From assembly GCF_018316655.1 (NCBI RefSeq), contig NZ_CP074136.1, forward strand, positions 80,774 to 144,773: 64,000 nt of DNA, read 5' to 3'. A program made the position numbers and the translations under genes. Below the pieces are notes generated by a model. The model searched no databases, was not told the DNA's origin, and saw nothing but the letters and a program-made list of their open reading frames with translations. Each line of letters starts with the position of its first letter. Within the stretch, counting starts at the first letter, position 1. This document shows positions 24,507 through 31,183 of the stretch, one piece after another. The DNA comes from Nocardiopsis changdeensis. Lineage in GTDB: Bacteria > Actinomycetota > Actinomycetes > Streptosporangiales > Streptosporangiaceae.

Positions 24507-25058
24507 ATGGAGACCGTGCCCATCCGCATGAACGGCATCCTGGTGGCCGCCCCCGTCGAGGGCGCGGACCAGGTCCCCCAGGACGCTTTGCCCGTGGAGG
24601 GCTATCGTGACGAGGACGGCGATGAGGAGTACTACACCGAGGCCGAACGTGAGGAGAGGATCACGGTCGGGTACGTGTGGATGCTGCCCGACTCCCCCGC
24701 CGAGGAGACCGGCCGGGACCAGTGGATGGCCTGGTCGCCCGTGATCGGCGTGGTCGCCCCCCAGACCCAGGAGCCCGGCCACCCCGGCCGCTACTTCGCC
24801 CGGGAGGCCGTCAAGGCCGCGTACGGGCTGCGGTACCTGGACGAGGAGCTGACCGCCGCGGTGTGCGCCGTGGTGGACGCCGGATCCTCCGCCCCGGTGG
24901 CGTTGCAGGAGCACAGCGAAGGGCTGTACGCGCTGGCCACCTACGGGAGCCTCGTGCTCAAGGACCCCACCGGTCCGGCCTACACCGGACACGCCCGGTA
25001 CTCGCCCACCCCGTTCGCCCAACGCCTGGTCCAGGCGTACCGGGCCGTCACCGGATAG
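24507..25058 (+). CDS. hypothetical protein
   Basis: 183 residues. ATG 24507 has GAGGTGAG in front; an in-frame ATG at 24486 lies closer to the leader and has no clear site. The protein is acidic (EGYRDEDGDEEYYTEAEREE) with VGYVWMLPDSPAEETGRDQW, related in style to the YVWTVTV segment of the 554-residue protein upstream, and ends PFAQRLVQAYRAVTG. No known family. Confidence 0.65.
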   Translation: METVPIRMNGILVAAPVEGADQVPQDALPVEGYRDEDGDEEYYTEAEREERITVGYVWMLPDSPAEETGRDQWMAWSPVIGVVAPQTQEPGHPGRYFAREAVKAAYGLRYLDEELTAAVCAVVDAGSSAPVALQEHSEGLYALATYGSLVLKDPTGPAYTGHARYSPTPFAQRLVQAYRAVTG

Positions 25059-25126
25059 CGCCCGGGACCAGCACGAGCCCTGCGCCCAGCAGGGGTCCCC
25101 GGGCCGCCCGGCCCGGGGAAACAGAA

Positions 25127-25155
25127 GGTTCCGCCCAGGTGAGGAGGGCGGAACC
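25127..25155 (+). promoter_or_regulatory. family III leader hairpin, copy 2
   Basis: GGTTCCGCCC, loop AGGTGAGGA, GGGCGGAACC: a perfect 10-bp stem whose outer pairs (GGTT/AACC) differ from copies 1 and 3 on both sides, i.e. covariation. It is in tandem with copy 3. Confidence 0.65.
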
Positions 25156-25181
25156 GAGCCCCACGATACCCGCTGACGCGC

Positions 25182-25216
25182 GGCGGCCCCGCCCTGGTGA
25201 GGAGGGCGGGCCCGCC
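25182..25216 (+). promoter_or_regulatory. family III leader hairpin, copy 3
   Basis: GGCGG, mismatch C-C, CCCGCCC, loop TGGTGAGGA, GGGCGGG, CCGCC. It has the same 5+1+7 layout as copy 1 with a different outer stem. It ends 43 nt before the ATG at 25259, so that gene has two tandem copies. Confidence 0.65.
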
Positions 25217-25258
25217 ACCCGACACACCGCACGACAACGAGGAGAGGAAGAGCCACCC

Positions 25259-26017
25259 ATGCATCTGTCCGGAGCCCACAACCGGGCCCCCGTCCGCGCC
25301 CTGGCCCGCGCCCTGGAGGCGGCCGCCCCCGGGCTGATCGACCGCGCCCACGACTGGGAGCGCACCACGCTGGCGGTGCACCCGCTGTGCACCGCCCCCC
25401 ACGACGGCGAGGGCGAGCGGGTGTGCGCCTGCCCCGCCCGCGAGCGCGCCGGCCGCGCGGGCTGGTACGAGGTCCGCCACACCGCCCCCGCCCTGGTCAC
25501 CGACCCCGACACCGGGTGGGAGGAGATCGGCTACGTGCCGGTGGGCGGCCGGATGGCGTTGCTGCCTCCGCCGCCGGTGCTCCCCCGCGCCGCCCGGCTC
25601 GCCGCCACCCCGCCGCCCCGCCTGGCCCTGTCCCCCGCCCAGATGGCGTTCTACGGCGCCGAGGAGCTGGCGCGCCAGGAGGAGGCCCTGCACCGGCAGG
25701 CCGCCGACCGCCCCACCAGCACCGCCTACGACTGGACCGGCTACGCCGCCCGGATCCTGCCCCTGCTGCGTACCCTGGACCGGCCCCGCCCGCTGGAGGG
25801 CGCCGCGTTCACCGAGGCGACCCGGGCCCGCCTGGCCGCCGCGCGCCTGGAGGTGGCCGCCGCGCACCGGTCCCTGCGCGACCGGCTGGCCGCCGACCCG
25901 GCCCGCCTGGACCGGGTGGCCGCTTCCCGCGCCCGCCTGGCCGCCGCCGAGCAGGAGGTGAAGGCCGCCGGGGCGCTGCTGGCGCACCTGGAGGACACCG
26001 GCCACCGCGCCGCCTGA
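25259..26017 (+). CDS. hypothetical protein with C-terminal coiled coil
   Basis: 252 residues from ATG 25259 with GAGGAG upstream. The N-terminal 75 residues form a compact domain with CTAPHDGEGERVCACPARER, a likely Cys3 cluster. A Pro-rich stretch (LPPPPVLPRAARLAATPPPR) links to a long Ala/Arg/Glu helix (about 175-250), with ARLEVAAAHRSLRDRLAADP and AAAEQEVKAAGALLAHLEDT. No family recognised. It is preceded by two tandem family III hairpins and followed, after a family II leader, by the Cas11e-like gene. Confidence 0.65.
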   Translation: MHLSGAHNRAPVRALARALEAAAPGLIDRAHDWERTTLAVHPLCTAPHDGEGERVCACPARERAGRAGWYEVRHTAPALVTDPDTGWEEIGYVPVGGRMALLPPPPVLPRAARLAATPPPRLALSPAQMAFYGAEELARQEEALHRQAADRPTSTAYDWTGYAARILPLLRTLDRPRPLEGAAFTEATRARLAAARLEVAAAHRSLRDRLAADPARLDRVAASRARLAAAEQEVKAAGALLAHLEDTGHRAA

Positions 26018-26036
26018 CCCGTTCCCGGTCTGCGTT

Positions 26037-26075
26037 CCCCGCACCTGCGGGGGTGGGGCCGCCACCAGGCGGCCC
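26037..26075 (+). promoter_or_regulatory. family II leader, copy e (before cas11e-like gene)
   Basis: CCCCGC-ACCT-GCGGGG-GTGGG then CCGCCACCAGGCGG. It ends 16 nt before the first ATG at 26092. Confidence 0.55.
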
Positions 26076-26091
26076 GCAACCGAAGGGACAG

Positions 26092-26613
26092 ATGATGAGC
26101 AACGAACCGACCGTTCCGGCCGGGTGGGACCGGGCGGCGCTGGAGAGCCACCTGGCCAGCCCCCGCCGGGGGTGGGCCCGCGACCTCACCAGCCGCGGCC
26201 TGGAGGTCGCCGTGGAGTCCGACGCCGGACCCCTCGCCCGCCAGATCACCGGCCAGGACGTGGACACCCCCGCTCACACCGCCGTGTGGCTGGTCCTGGC
26301 CCTGGCCGGCCTCGGCCGGACCGGCGAGCCCGGCAGCGGCGTGACCTTGGGCGCGTACCTGGCCGGCCTCGGCCGGCACCGCGGCCGCGAGCACTACCGG
26401 CGCATCGTGTCCTACAGCGCCGGTTCCGAGCCCGCCCGGACGGTGCAGATGGTGGCCGCGGTCCTGCGCGGTGGCGGCCGAGGCCCGGCCCCGGACCCGG
26501 TCCTGCTGGCCGCCGACCTGGCCGACCAGCTCAGCCCCGACGCCCAGGTGCGCCGCCGCGTCGCGATGCGGTGGGCCAGCACCCTGGCTGAGGCGGGCGT
26601 CAACGCCACCTGA
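26092..26613 (+). CDS. Cas11e (Cse2/CasB)-like small Cascade subunit, orphan
   Basis: 173 residues, typical for Cse2. ATG at 26092 or 26095, with GAAGGGA upstream. The family outline can be followed: WDRAALESHLASPRRGWARD (N-terminal helix), HTAVWLVLALAGLGR (the AxWxxLAL helix), SGVTLGAYLAGLGRHRGREH (slGxxLxxL), YRRIVSYSAGSEPARTVQMV and the C-terminal VRRRVAMRWASTLA, matching VRRRWAxxF. In type I-E Cascade two Cse2 copies run along the crRNA backbone. Cas7, Cas5 and Cas6 are absent here. It lies 5.1 kb after the Cas8e homologue with four unknown genes between. Identification is by pattern only, so it is less certain than cas8e. Confidence 0.65.
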   Translation: MMSNEPTVPAGWDRAALESHLASPRRGWARDLTSRGLEVAVESDAGPLARQITGQDVDTPAHTAVWLVLALAGLGRTGEPGSGVTLGAYLAGLGRHRGREHYRRIVSYSAGSEPARTVQMVAAVLRGGGRGPAPDPVLLAADLADQLSPDAQVRRRVAMRWASTLAEAGVNAT

Positions 26614-26619
26614 CGACCC

Positions 26620-26657
26620 CCGGGGCCCTCCCCCGCGTCGAGCGGGGAGGGCCCCGG
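26620..26657 (+). terminator. long GC hairpin after cas11e-like gene
   Basis: CCGGGGCCCTCCCC and GGGGAGGGCCCCGG pair perfectly around an inner CCCCGC-GTCGA-GCGGGG. It starts 7 nt after the stop. Confidence 0.6.
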
Positions 26658-26734
26658 CGCGGTGAAGAGCGCGGCCCGCCCGACACCCGGGCGGGCCGCC
26701 ACACAAGAACACGAGGAGGGAAAGGAGGAGGTGC

Positions 26735-27208
26735 GTGCGCAAACACGAGGTCTGGATCCGGCTCGGCTACGGCAAGGGCGACCTGTGCACCGTCCACACC
26801 CAGCGCGAGGACGGCACCCGCCGCAGCTACCGCGGCAAGGTGCTCGGCTGGACCCCGACGAACCGGCTGGTCCTGGAGGTCATCGAGCACGTGGACGGCG
26901 AGGCGCAGCGCATCAAGCGCGGCATCAGCCCCGAGGACGCCCAGCGGGCCTACATCGCCGACCGCAAGGACGCCGAGCGCCGGCGCATGGCCAACCTGCC
27001 CAAGGCCACCGGGCGGCAGGTGAAGTACGCCCTGTCCCTGCTGCGACAGATCAGCGACCAGCAGTGGGCCGCCACCCCCCGCGGCGCCCGCGGCGAGGAC
27101 CGCCCCGACGAGGACGCCCTGTGGATGATGTACCAGGAGGACATCAGCGACCTCATCGACGACATCAAGGACGTCCAGGAATCAGGAATGGGGACTGTGA
27201 CCAGCTGA
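26735..27208 (+). CDS. hypothetical basic protein
   Basis: 157 residues; GTG 26735 with GGAGG immediately upstream. An N-terminal beta-rich domain (VWIRLGYGKGDLCTVHTQRE, KVLGWTPTNRLVLEVIEHVD) is followed by a helical half (ATGRQVKYALSLLRQISDQQ) and an acidic end (YQEDISDLIDDIKDVQESGM). The segment GRQVKYALSLL resembles short DNA- or nucleotide-binding helices of phage proteins but no family can be named. Confidence 0.65.
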   Translation: MRKHEVWIRLGYGKGDLCTVHTQREDGTRRSYRGKVLGWTPTNRLVLEVIEHVDGEAQRIKRGISPEDAQRAYIADRKDAERRRMANLPKATGRQVKYALSLLRQISDQQWAATPRGARGEDRPDEDALWMMYQEDISDLIDDIKDVQESGMGTVTS

Positions 27209-27322
27209 CACGCGCTCATCGCCCCTGAGAGGGGAACCGGCCCGACCCTGCGTCCGGGCCCTGCGCGTGAACGGGCGGCCCGGCCCTGGCGCAATGTCGG
27301 CGCCAGCACACACACTGGTGCC

Positions 27323-28306
27323 ATGAGCGCCCCCGCGATCAGCCCCCGGCAACTGCCCGAGATCCGCCACCGGCTCGCCCAGTGGTACGCCTCCCCCGCC
27401 GCCGCCGACACCCTGGCGGCCGTCAGCAGGACGAGCCCGGACGCCGCACGGATCGGTGCCGAACGCTGGCGCGGCGCTCTGGACCAGGCCGGGATGGTCT
27501 ACGTCGCCGAGGACATGTGCGACACCGCCGAGGAGATGGCGGAGGGCCTCTCTACGCTGGCCGTGGACGCCGAGGACGACCTCCCCCAGCCCCACGGCAT
27601 CCTCATCTGGGGCCGCCGCCCCCGCGTTCCCGCCGACCCCGACGACGGGATGCACTACGCCCCCGACGGGGTGGTCTGGTCCACCCGCGGCCGCACGATC
27701 GAGGTCGGCCTCCTGCTGCACCCCGCCAGCACCACCCCGCGAGCGCTGGGCGAGGCCCTGCGCGCCCCGCTCGTCCACTTCACTCCGCCCCATCTGGTCC
27801 CCGACGTGGTCCCCATGGGGGACCTGCGCATCCCGGCCGACGGCCGCGAACGCCCCTGGTCGTCCCTCATCAACGGGGACGGCACCGAGGAGGCTCAGAG
27901 CGACACGGTCGCGGTGATGCGGATGCTGCTGGCGACCTGGCTGGTCATCCGCCAGCCCGCGAGCCGCCGCAGCCTGCACGACGTGGAGCACCTCAGTGCC
28001 CCCCGCGCGGCCGCGCGGCGCATCGAGCGCGCCGGGGGCGACCCGACCCGAACGGTGGACTACGTCACCCTGCGCCGGTACGAGCCGCCCACGGGCGCCG
28101 CCACCGGTGCCCGTCCCGGCCCCGGCGACGGGACGGGGCGCACCTACCACGTGCGGTGGTGGGTCGGACCGCACCGCATCACCCGGCACTGGCCGTCGAC
28201 CGGGGAGTCCAAGCGGGTGTGGCGCGGCCCCTACCTGGCTACTCCTGAGGGGTGCGAGACCGCGCCCATCCAGGGTGAGGAGCGGGTGTACGTCCTGCGC
28301 CGCTGA
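27323..28306 (+). CDS. hypothetical protein with C-terminal WW-x-G-x-HWR-like domain
   Basis: 327 residues from ATG 27323. The N-terminal 240 residues include LIWGRRPRVPADPDDGMHYA, VWSTRGRTIEVGLLLHPAST and an alpha-helical MRMLLATWLVIRQPASRR. The last 50 residues, TYHVRWWVGPHRITRHW to RVWRGPYLATPEG, resemble a domain common on actinobacterial mobile elements in which V-x-x-HWR is followed by a W-I-x-P-Y-x-x-G-P motif. The molecular role is not known to me. It is followed by a broken copy of the gene at 29253. Confidence 0.65.
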   Translation: MSAPAISPRQLPEIRHRLAQWYASPAAADTLAAVSRTSPDAARIGAERWRGALDQAGMVYVAEDMCDTAEEMAEGLSTLAVDAEDDLPQPHGILIWGRRPRVPADPDDGMHYAPDGVVWSTRGRTIEVGLLLHPASTTPRALGEALRAPLVHFTPPHLVPDVVPMGDLRIPADGRERPWSSLINGDGTEEAQSDTVAVMRMLLATWLVIRQPASRRSLHDVEHLSAPRAAARRIERAGGDPTRTVDYVTLRRYEPPTGAATGARPGPGDGTGRTYHVRWWVGPHRITRHWPSTGESKRVWRGPYLATPEGCETAPIQGEERVYVLRR

Positions 28307-28316
28307 CGCCCACCTC

Positions 28317-28372
28317 CGACCAGGTCCCCGACGGCCTTGGAGAACTCAATCATCCAGGGGATGCGCAACCGC
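28317..28372 (+). pseudogene. fragment duplicated from the 68-residue gene at 29253
   Basis: This stretch repeats 29268-29323 with a few substitutions and one extra A in the run ACTCAATCATCC (ACTCATCATCC in the intact gene), which breaks the frame. It is a truncated, frameshifted duplicate with no start codon. Confidence 0.6.
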
Positions 28373-28476
28373 GCCACTCGGCCCCGCCCGGCCATAGCCG
28401 CCGCGCCGGGAACCACCTGTGCCGCGCAGGGCTCTAACCCTGCGAACACCCCCGAACACCCTGTGGAGTACGCGGT

Positions 28477-29073
28477 ATGGCCCTGATCCTGACCATCCTG
28501 ATCGTCTGCGGCCTGGTCCTGGCGATCTACCCCCAGCTCGCCTGGCACCTGAAGTCCTGGCAGTACCGCGACCCCGAGCAGAATTACCCCTCGGACCTGT
28601 GGTTCTTCACCCAGCGCATGGCCGGCGGGGCCATGGTCGTGATGGGAGTGGTCGGATTCGTGCTGTGGAATCCCGCACCGCCGGCCGAAGACCCCACCGC
28701 GGCCGAACCCTCCGCCTCCGCCTCCCCCTCCGAGACCACACCCCGAGCGGGAGACCTGGCCCCGACCCGGCACCTGCTCACCGACGCCTCCACCCCGGAG
28801 GGCCGCCTGAGCGGGTACACGCTGGTGGGCGAGGACCGGATCGAGGTGCGCGCCTGGCTCGGCCACTGCTCCTCCGGATCCGATCCGCTCTCGGTCACGG
28901 TCCAGGAGGACGAGGAAACCGTGACCGTCCACGCCGTCTACTTCTCCAACACCTTCCTGTGCGGGCAGGGGGAGGAACACGGTGGTGAGACCAGCACCCT
29001 CGTGGACCTGGAGGCGCCGCTGGGGGATCGCACGGTCGTGGACACCGACGGCGAACCCCTGCTCTCCTACTGA
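28477..29073 (+). CDS. membrane protein, DUF6199-like N-terminus with external domain
   Basis: 198 residues. Two membrane helices: residues 2-20 (LILTILIVCGLVLAIYPQL) and about 48-65 (MAGGAMVVMGVVGFVLW). The stretch between (WHLKSWQYRDPEQNYPSDLW) matches the DUF6199 pattern, which places a short loop between two helices. A low-complexity linker rich in Ser, Ala and Glu leads to a C-terminal domain of about 100 residues with two Cys (LGHCSSGSD and NTFLCGQG), probably a disulfide outside the cell. ATG 28477 with GTGGAG upstream. Confidence 0.7.
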   Translation: MALILTILIVCGLVLAIYPQLAWHLKSWQYRDPEQNYPSDLWFFTQRMAGGAMVVMGVVGFVLWNPAPPAEDPTAAEPSASASPSETTPRAGDLAPTRHLLTDASTPEGRLSGYTLVGEDRIEVRAWLGHCSSGSDPLSVTVQEDEETVTVHAVYFSNTFLCGQGEEHGGETSTLVDLEAPLGDRTVVDTDGEPLLSY

Positions 29074-29133
29074 CCGGCCCGGCACCCGCCGGGCCCATCA
29101 GGTGCGGGCGGCGCGGGGTGGGATCATCGGCAG

Positions 29134-29256
29134 GTGACCGATACCTCCCACCCCACCCTCGCCCGTGTGCACGCCGACCTGAGTGAGGCCGCCGACTTGC
29201 TGCGCCGCGGCTCGCCCCTGTCGCCCCCGGAACCCGGAACGGAGACGATGGAATGA
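29134..29256 (+). CDS. 40-residue hypothetical peptide
   Basis: GTG 29134 starts MTDTSHPTLARVHADLSEAA, followed by DLLRRGSPLSPPEPGTETME. Its stop overlaps the ATG of the next gene (ATGA), which is the main support for it being real. It has one amphipathic helix and no similarity I recognise. No strong ribosome site is visible (TCATCGGCAG). Confidence 0.5.
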   Translation: MTDTSHPTLARVHADLSEAADLLRRGSPLSPPEPGTETME

Positions 29257-29459
29257 CACCACCCGAACCCGACCAGGTCCCCGACGACCTCGGAGGACTC
29301 ATCATCCAGGGAATGCACAACCACGCTGCTGAAACCCGCCGGACCATTGCCGCCGTGCTGGGAAACGCCCGCGCTGCGCAGGAGCGCCTGAACCGCACCC
29401 TGGCCGCCCAGGAAAAACCTGACGGCGACGAGTCCAAGGACCCCCCGGCCGCGCTGTGA
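29253..29459 (+). CDS. 68-residue hypothetical protein
   Basis: ATG 29253 overlaps the preceding stop. The protein starts Pro-rich (TPPEPDQVPDDLGGLIIQGM), has a central helix (TRRTIAAVLGNARAAQERLN) and ends acidic. A damaged duplicate lies 950 bp upstream at 28317, which shows that the locus has been copied. Function unknown; the size suits an antitoxin-like or regulatory role, but no partner is evident. Confidence 0.55.
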   Translation: MTPPEPDQVPDDLGGLIIQGMHNHAAETRRTIAAVLGNARAAQERLNRTLAAQEKPDGDESKDPPAAL

Positions 29460-29478
29460 CGGCGCCAGACTGGCGCCC

Positions 29479-29730
29479 ATGATCACCTCTCGCCGCCGAG
29501 CCCTGGCCGTTGAGCTGGCCCGCGCGCACATGCTGTAGGCGGTCGAGATCCCGACCGCCGCCGACCCGGCGCCAGCCCTGCGCACCCGATGGGGTGGGCG
29601 GACATCGCCAGCGGCAGCCCCCTGGTCACCTGAGCGCGAGCGCCCCGCGCCTGCGTACTGGTGGCTCCGGTTGGCGTCTCCTGGCCCTACAGGGCAGCAA
29701 AACGGGGCACCCCGGACTGTAGAGCCGTGA
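29479..29730 (+). pseudogene. possible decayed small gene with internal amber codon
   Basis: From ATG 29479 the frame reads MITSRRRALAVELARAHML, then TAG, then AVEIPTAADPAPALRTRWGG and on to a stop at 29728. The first 40 codons look protein-like, while later coding-like sequence shifts frame (IASGSPLVT in another frame near 29610). A gene with one nonsense change and one frameshift would fit. Weak evidence. Confidence 0.3.
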
Positions 29731-30057
29731 GGGCGCCCCGTTCCCATTGTGCGCCTCGGCCCCTGCAAGCCACCAAGGATTCAAGGCCAGGCTAGGAGAA
29801 CAATGTGGAATTACCGTACCGAGGTCAGGTGCGGTGCCGCAGGAAAACAGCCCAAACCCATCGCACCGGGCATCCCAGGTGAACGGCGTCCGCCGACATG
29901 CTCTCGGCGCTCGGGGCCCCGGGGATGGCGCAGAGTCCTACGGGCGGTTCTGCTGCGCACGGCCCTGGCAGCGCCTACGCTGGCCAGGGGAGGACCCGCG
30001 CGGTGAATTGAGACGCACACGCATGGGCCCTCCCCTGGGACTCCACCGGCCAGGTCC
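29731..30057. other. 327 bp without a supported gene
   Basis: Open frames exist on both strands but lack a ribosome site and protein-like composition. A perfect 11-bp hairpin (CCACCGGCCAG...CTGGCCGGTGG, 30043-30071) overlaps the end of the small minus-strand gene that follows. Confidence 0.5.
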
Positions 30058-30219
30058 CTACTGGCCGGTGGGTCCCTCCTCTCCCTGGCGCCACAGCCAC
30101 AGGGCGGCCCGGACCAGTGCAAGCACGGTCCGGGCTGCGTCCGCAGCCAGGCGCCACAGCCACCACTGCGGCTGTCGGCCGCTCTCATCGTCGGAGCGGC
30201 CTCTACCGGGGATGCGCAC
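30058..30219 (-). CDS. 53-residue Trp-rich amphipathic peptide
   Basis: Reading the minus strand, GTG 30219 is preceded by GAGGAGG at the ideal distance. The peptide starts VRIPGRGRSDDESGRQPQ and continues WWLWRLAADAARTVLALVRA then ALWLWRQGEEGPTGQ. The middle is a hydrophobic, Arg-containing helix of about 25 residues with four Trp, as seen in membrane-active or toxin-like peptides. It is too short for routine gene calling. An inverted repeat at 30332-30357 lies upstream between it and the divergent membrane-protein gene. Confidence 0.5.
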   Translation of the reverse strand: MRIPGRGRSDDESGRQPQWWLWRLAADAARTVLALVRAALWLWRQGEEGPTGQ

Positions 30220-30331
30220 AGTGCCTCCTCACCCAGCGGGCAGGGCCCTCCCGCCCGCGACCAGGGGCACCCCACAGGGGGTGAGCAGGACCGGCACCCG
30301 GCACACGGAATCTACCGCCCTCGTTCAGGGT

Positions 30332-30357
30332 TGTGCACGTGCATCTGCACATGCACA
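30332..30357. promoter_or_regulatory. 12-bp inverted repeat, operator candidate
   Basis: TGTGCACGTGCA-TC-TGCACATGCACA pairs at 11 of 12 positions. It lies in a low-GC patch between the divergent genes at 30219 (-) and 30462 (+). Confidence 0.45.
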
Positions 30358-30461
30358 TTGTCCGGATGCGGCCACCCGAACAGGGCTTTCGTCCCTGGCT
30401 GGGCAAAACGGATCACGCAACCCCGCCTGCGAACCGGGCCGCCGGCCGTCAGGATAGGGCC

Positions 30462-30860
30462 ATGTCCTCTCTTGACACCGCACCCCCACCCGCGCTGCCC
30501 GAACGCGGCCCCCTCGCCCGCGCCGTCAACGCCGCAGCACTGACCTTGTTCACCGCCACCGGGGCTGCCCTGTGCATCTGGATGCTGCGCCCCTCGCTGG
30601 GCGTCGCGCTGGCGGTCGGTTACCCGCTCATCCTGGTCTGCCTCATCTGGTGGCGGTCCTCGCGCGCGGCCCCGGGAAGGTGGAGGCTCACCGCCCTGAT
30701 CGCGCTCATCCTCGCCGGGCTCGTCTACGCCGCGTTCGAGGCGGCGGGCCTGCGTGGGCTGGAGCCGTCCGGCCGGCTCGGCTGGGCGGTGCTGGCTGTG
30801 GTGTTCTACCTGCCCGCGGTCATCACCGCGACGGACGACCCTCGCCCCTCGCGATCCTGA
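30462..30860 (+). CDS. four-helix membrane protein
   Basis: 132 residues from ATG 30462. Four hydrophobic segments are visible: about 24-45 (NAAALTLFTATGAALCIWML), 48-66 (LGVALAVGYPLILVCLIWW), 77-95 (LTALIALILAGLVYAAF) and 108-126 (GWAVLAVVFYLPAVITA). Short basic loops fit the positive-inside rule. No family recognised; the protein may be an integral partner of a neighbouring small gene. Confidence 0.65.
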   Translation: MSSLDTAPPPALPERGPLARAVNAAALTLFTATGAALCIWMLRPSLGVALAVGYPLILVCLIWWRSSRAAPGRWRLTALIALILAGLVYAAFEAAGLRGLEPSGRLGWAVLAVVFYLPAVITATDDPRPSRS

Positions 30861-31050
30861 TCGTCGACACGCCGCAGTCTCAGGGATCGTTCATCCGTCG
30901 GTCGCGTGGGGCCAGAGGGGGCGGCCGACTTCGCCCCGAGTGCCAGCGGCCGGGCAGGGAACCGCCGAGGGCACTGTAGAGGTCCCCACCGACAAAACCG
31001 GGTGTCCTCGGGGAGTTTTTTCGACCGCGGAAAGCCCTGCCGTGTCGGGG

Positions 31051-31073
31051 ATCCCCGCGCCAGCAGGGGTTCC
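31051..31073 (+). repeat. solo I-E repeat-like hairpin upstream of dnaE2
   Basis: CCCCGC-GCCA-GCAGGGG then TTCC, similar in layout to R3-R6. It lies in the 323-bp gap before dnaE2, which otherwise holds a GTTTTTTCGACCGCGGAAAGC stretch like the upstream part of the duplicated promoter blocks. Confidence 0.3.
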
Positions 31074-31121
31074 AGGGCAGGTCAGGCGGGTTTTCCGTGG
31101 TCTCGCACAGCGCTACAGTCA

Positions 31122-31137
31122 TCGAACACAGGTTCGA
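31122..31137 (+). promoter_or_regulatory. LexA (SOS) box of dnaE2
   Basis: TCGAACACAGGTTCGA matches the actinobacterial LexA consensus TCGAAC-N4-GTTCGA at every fixed position, 46 bp before the dnaE2 start. Confidence 0.9.
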
Positions 31138-31183
31138 TTTTCGGCGGCGCACTTCCCCGGAGCCGCAGCATCAGAGGGGAGGG

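Noticed and set aside
21707..26017. Cas7e, Cas5e or Cas6e among the four genes between cas8e and cas11e
   Set aside because: No RAMP-type Gly-rich loop or ferredoxin-like pattern could be seen; the proteins do not resemble these families.
29747..30457. 236-codon plus-strand frame
   Set aside because: No ribosome site and no protein-like composition; it runs antisense to the better-supported 53-residue gene.
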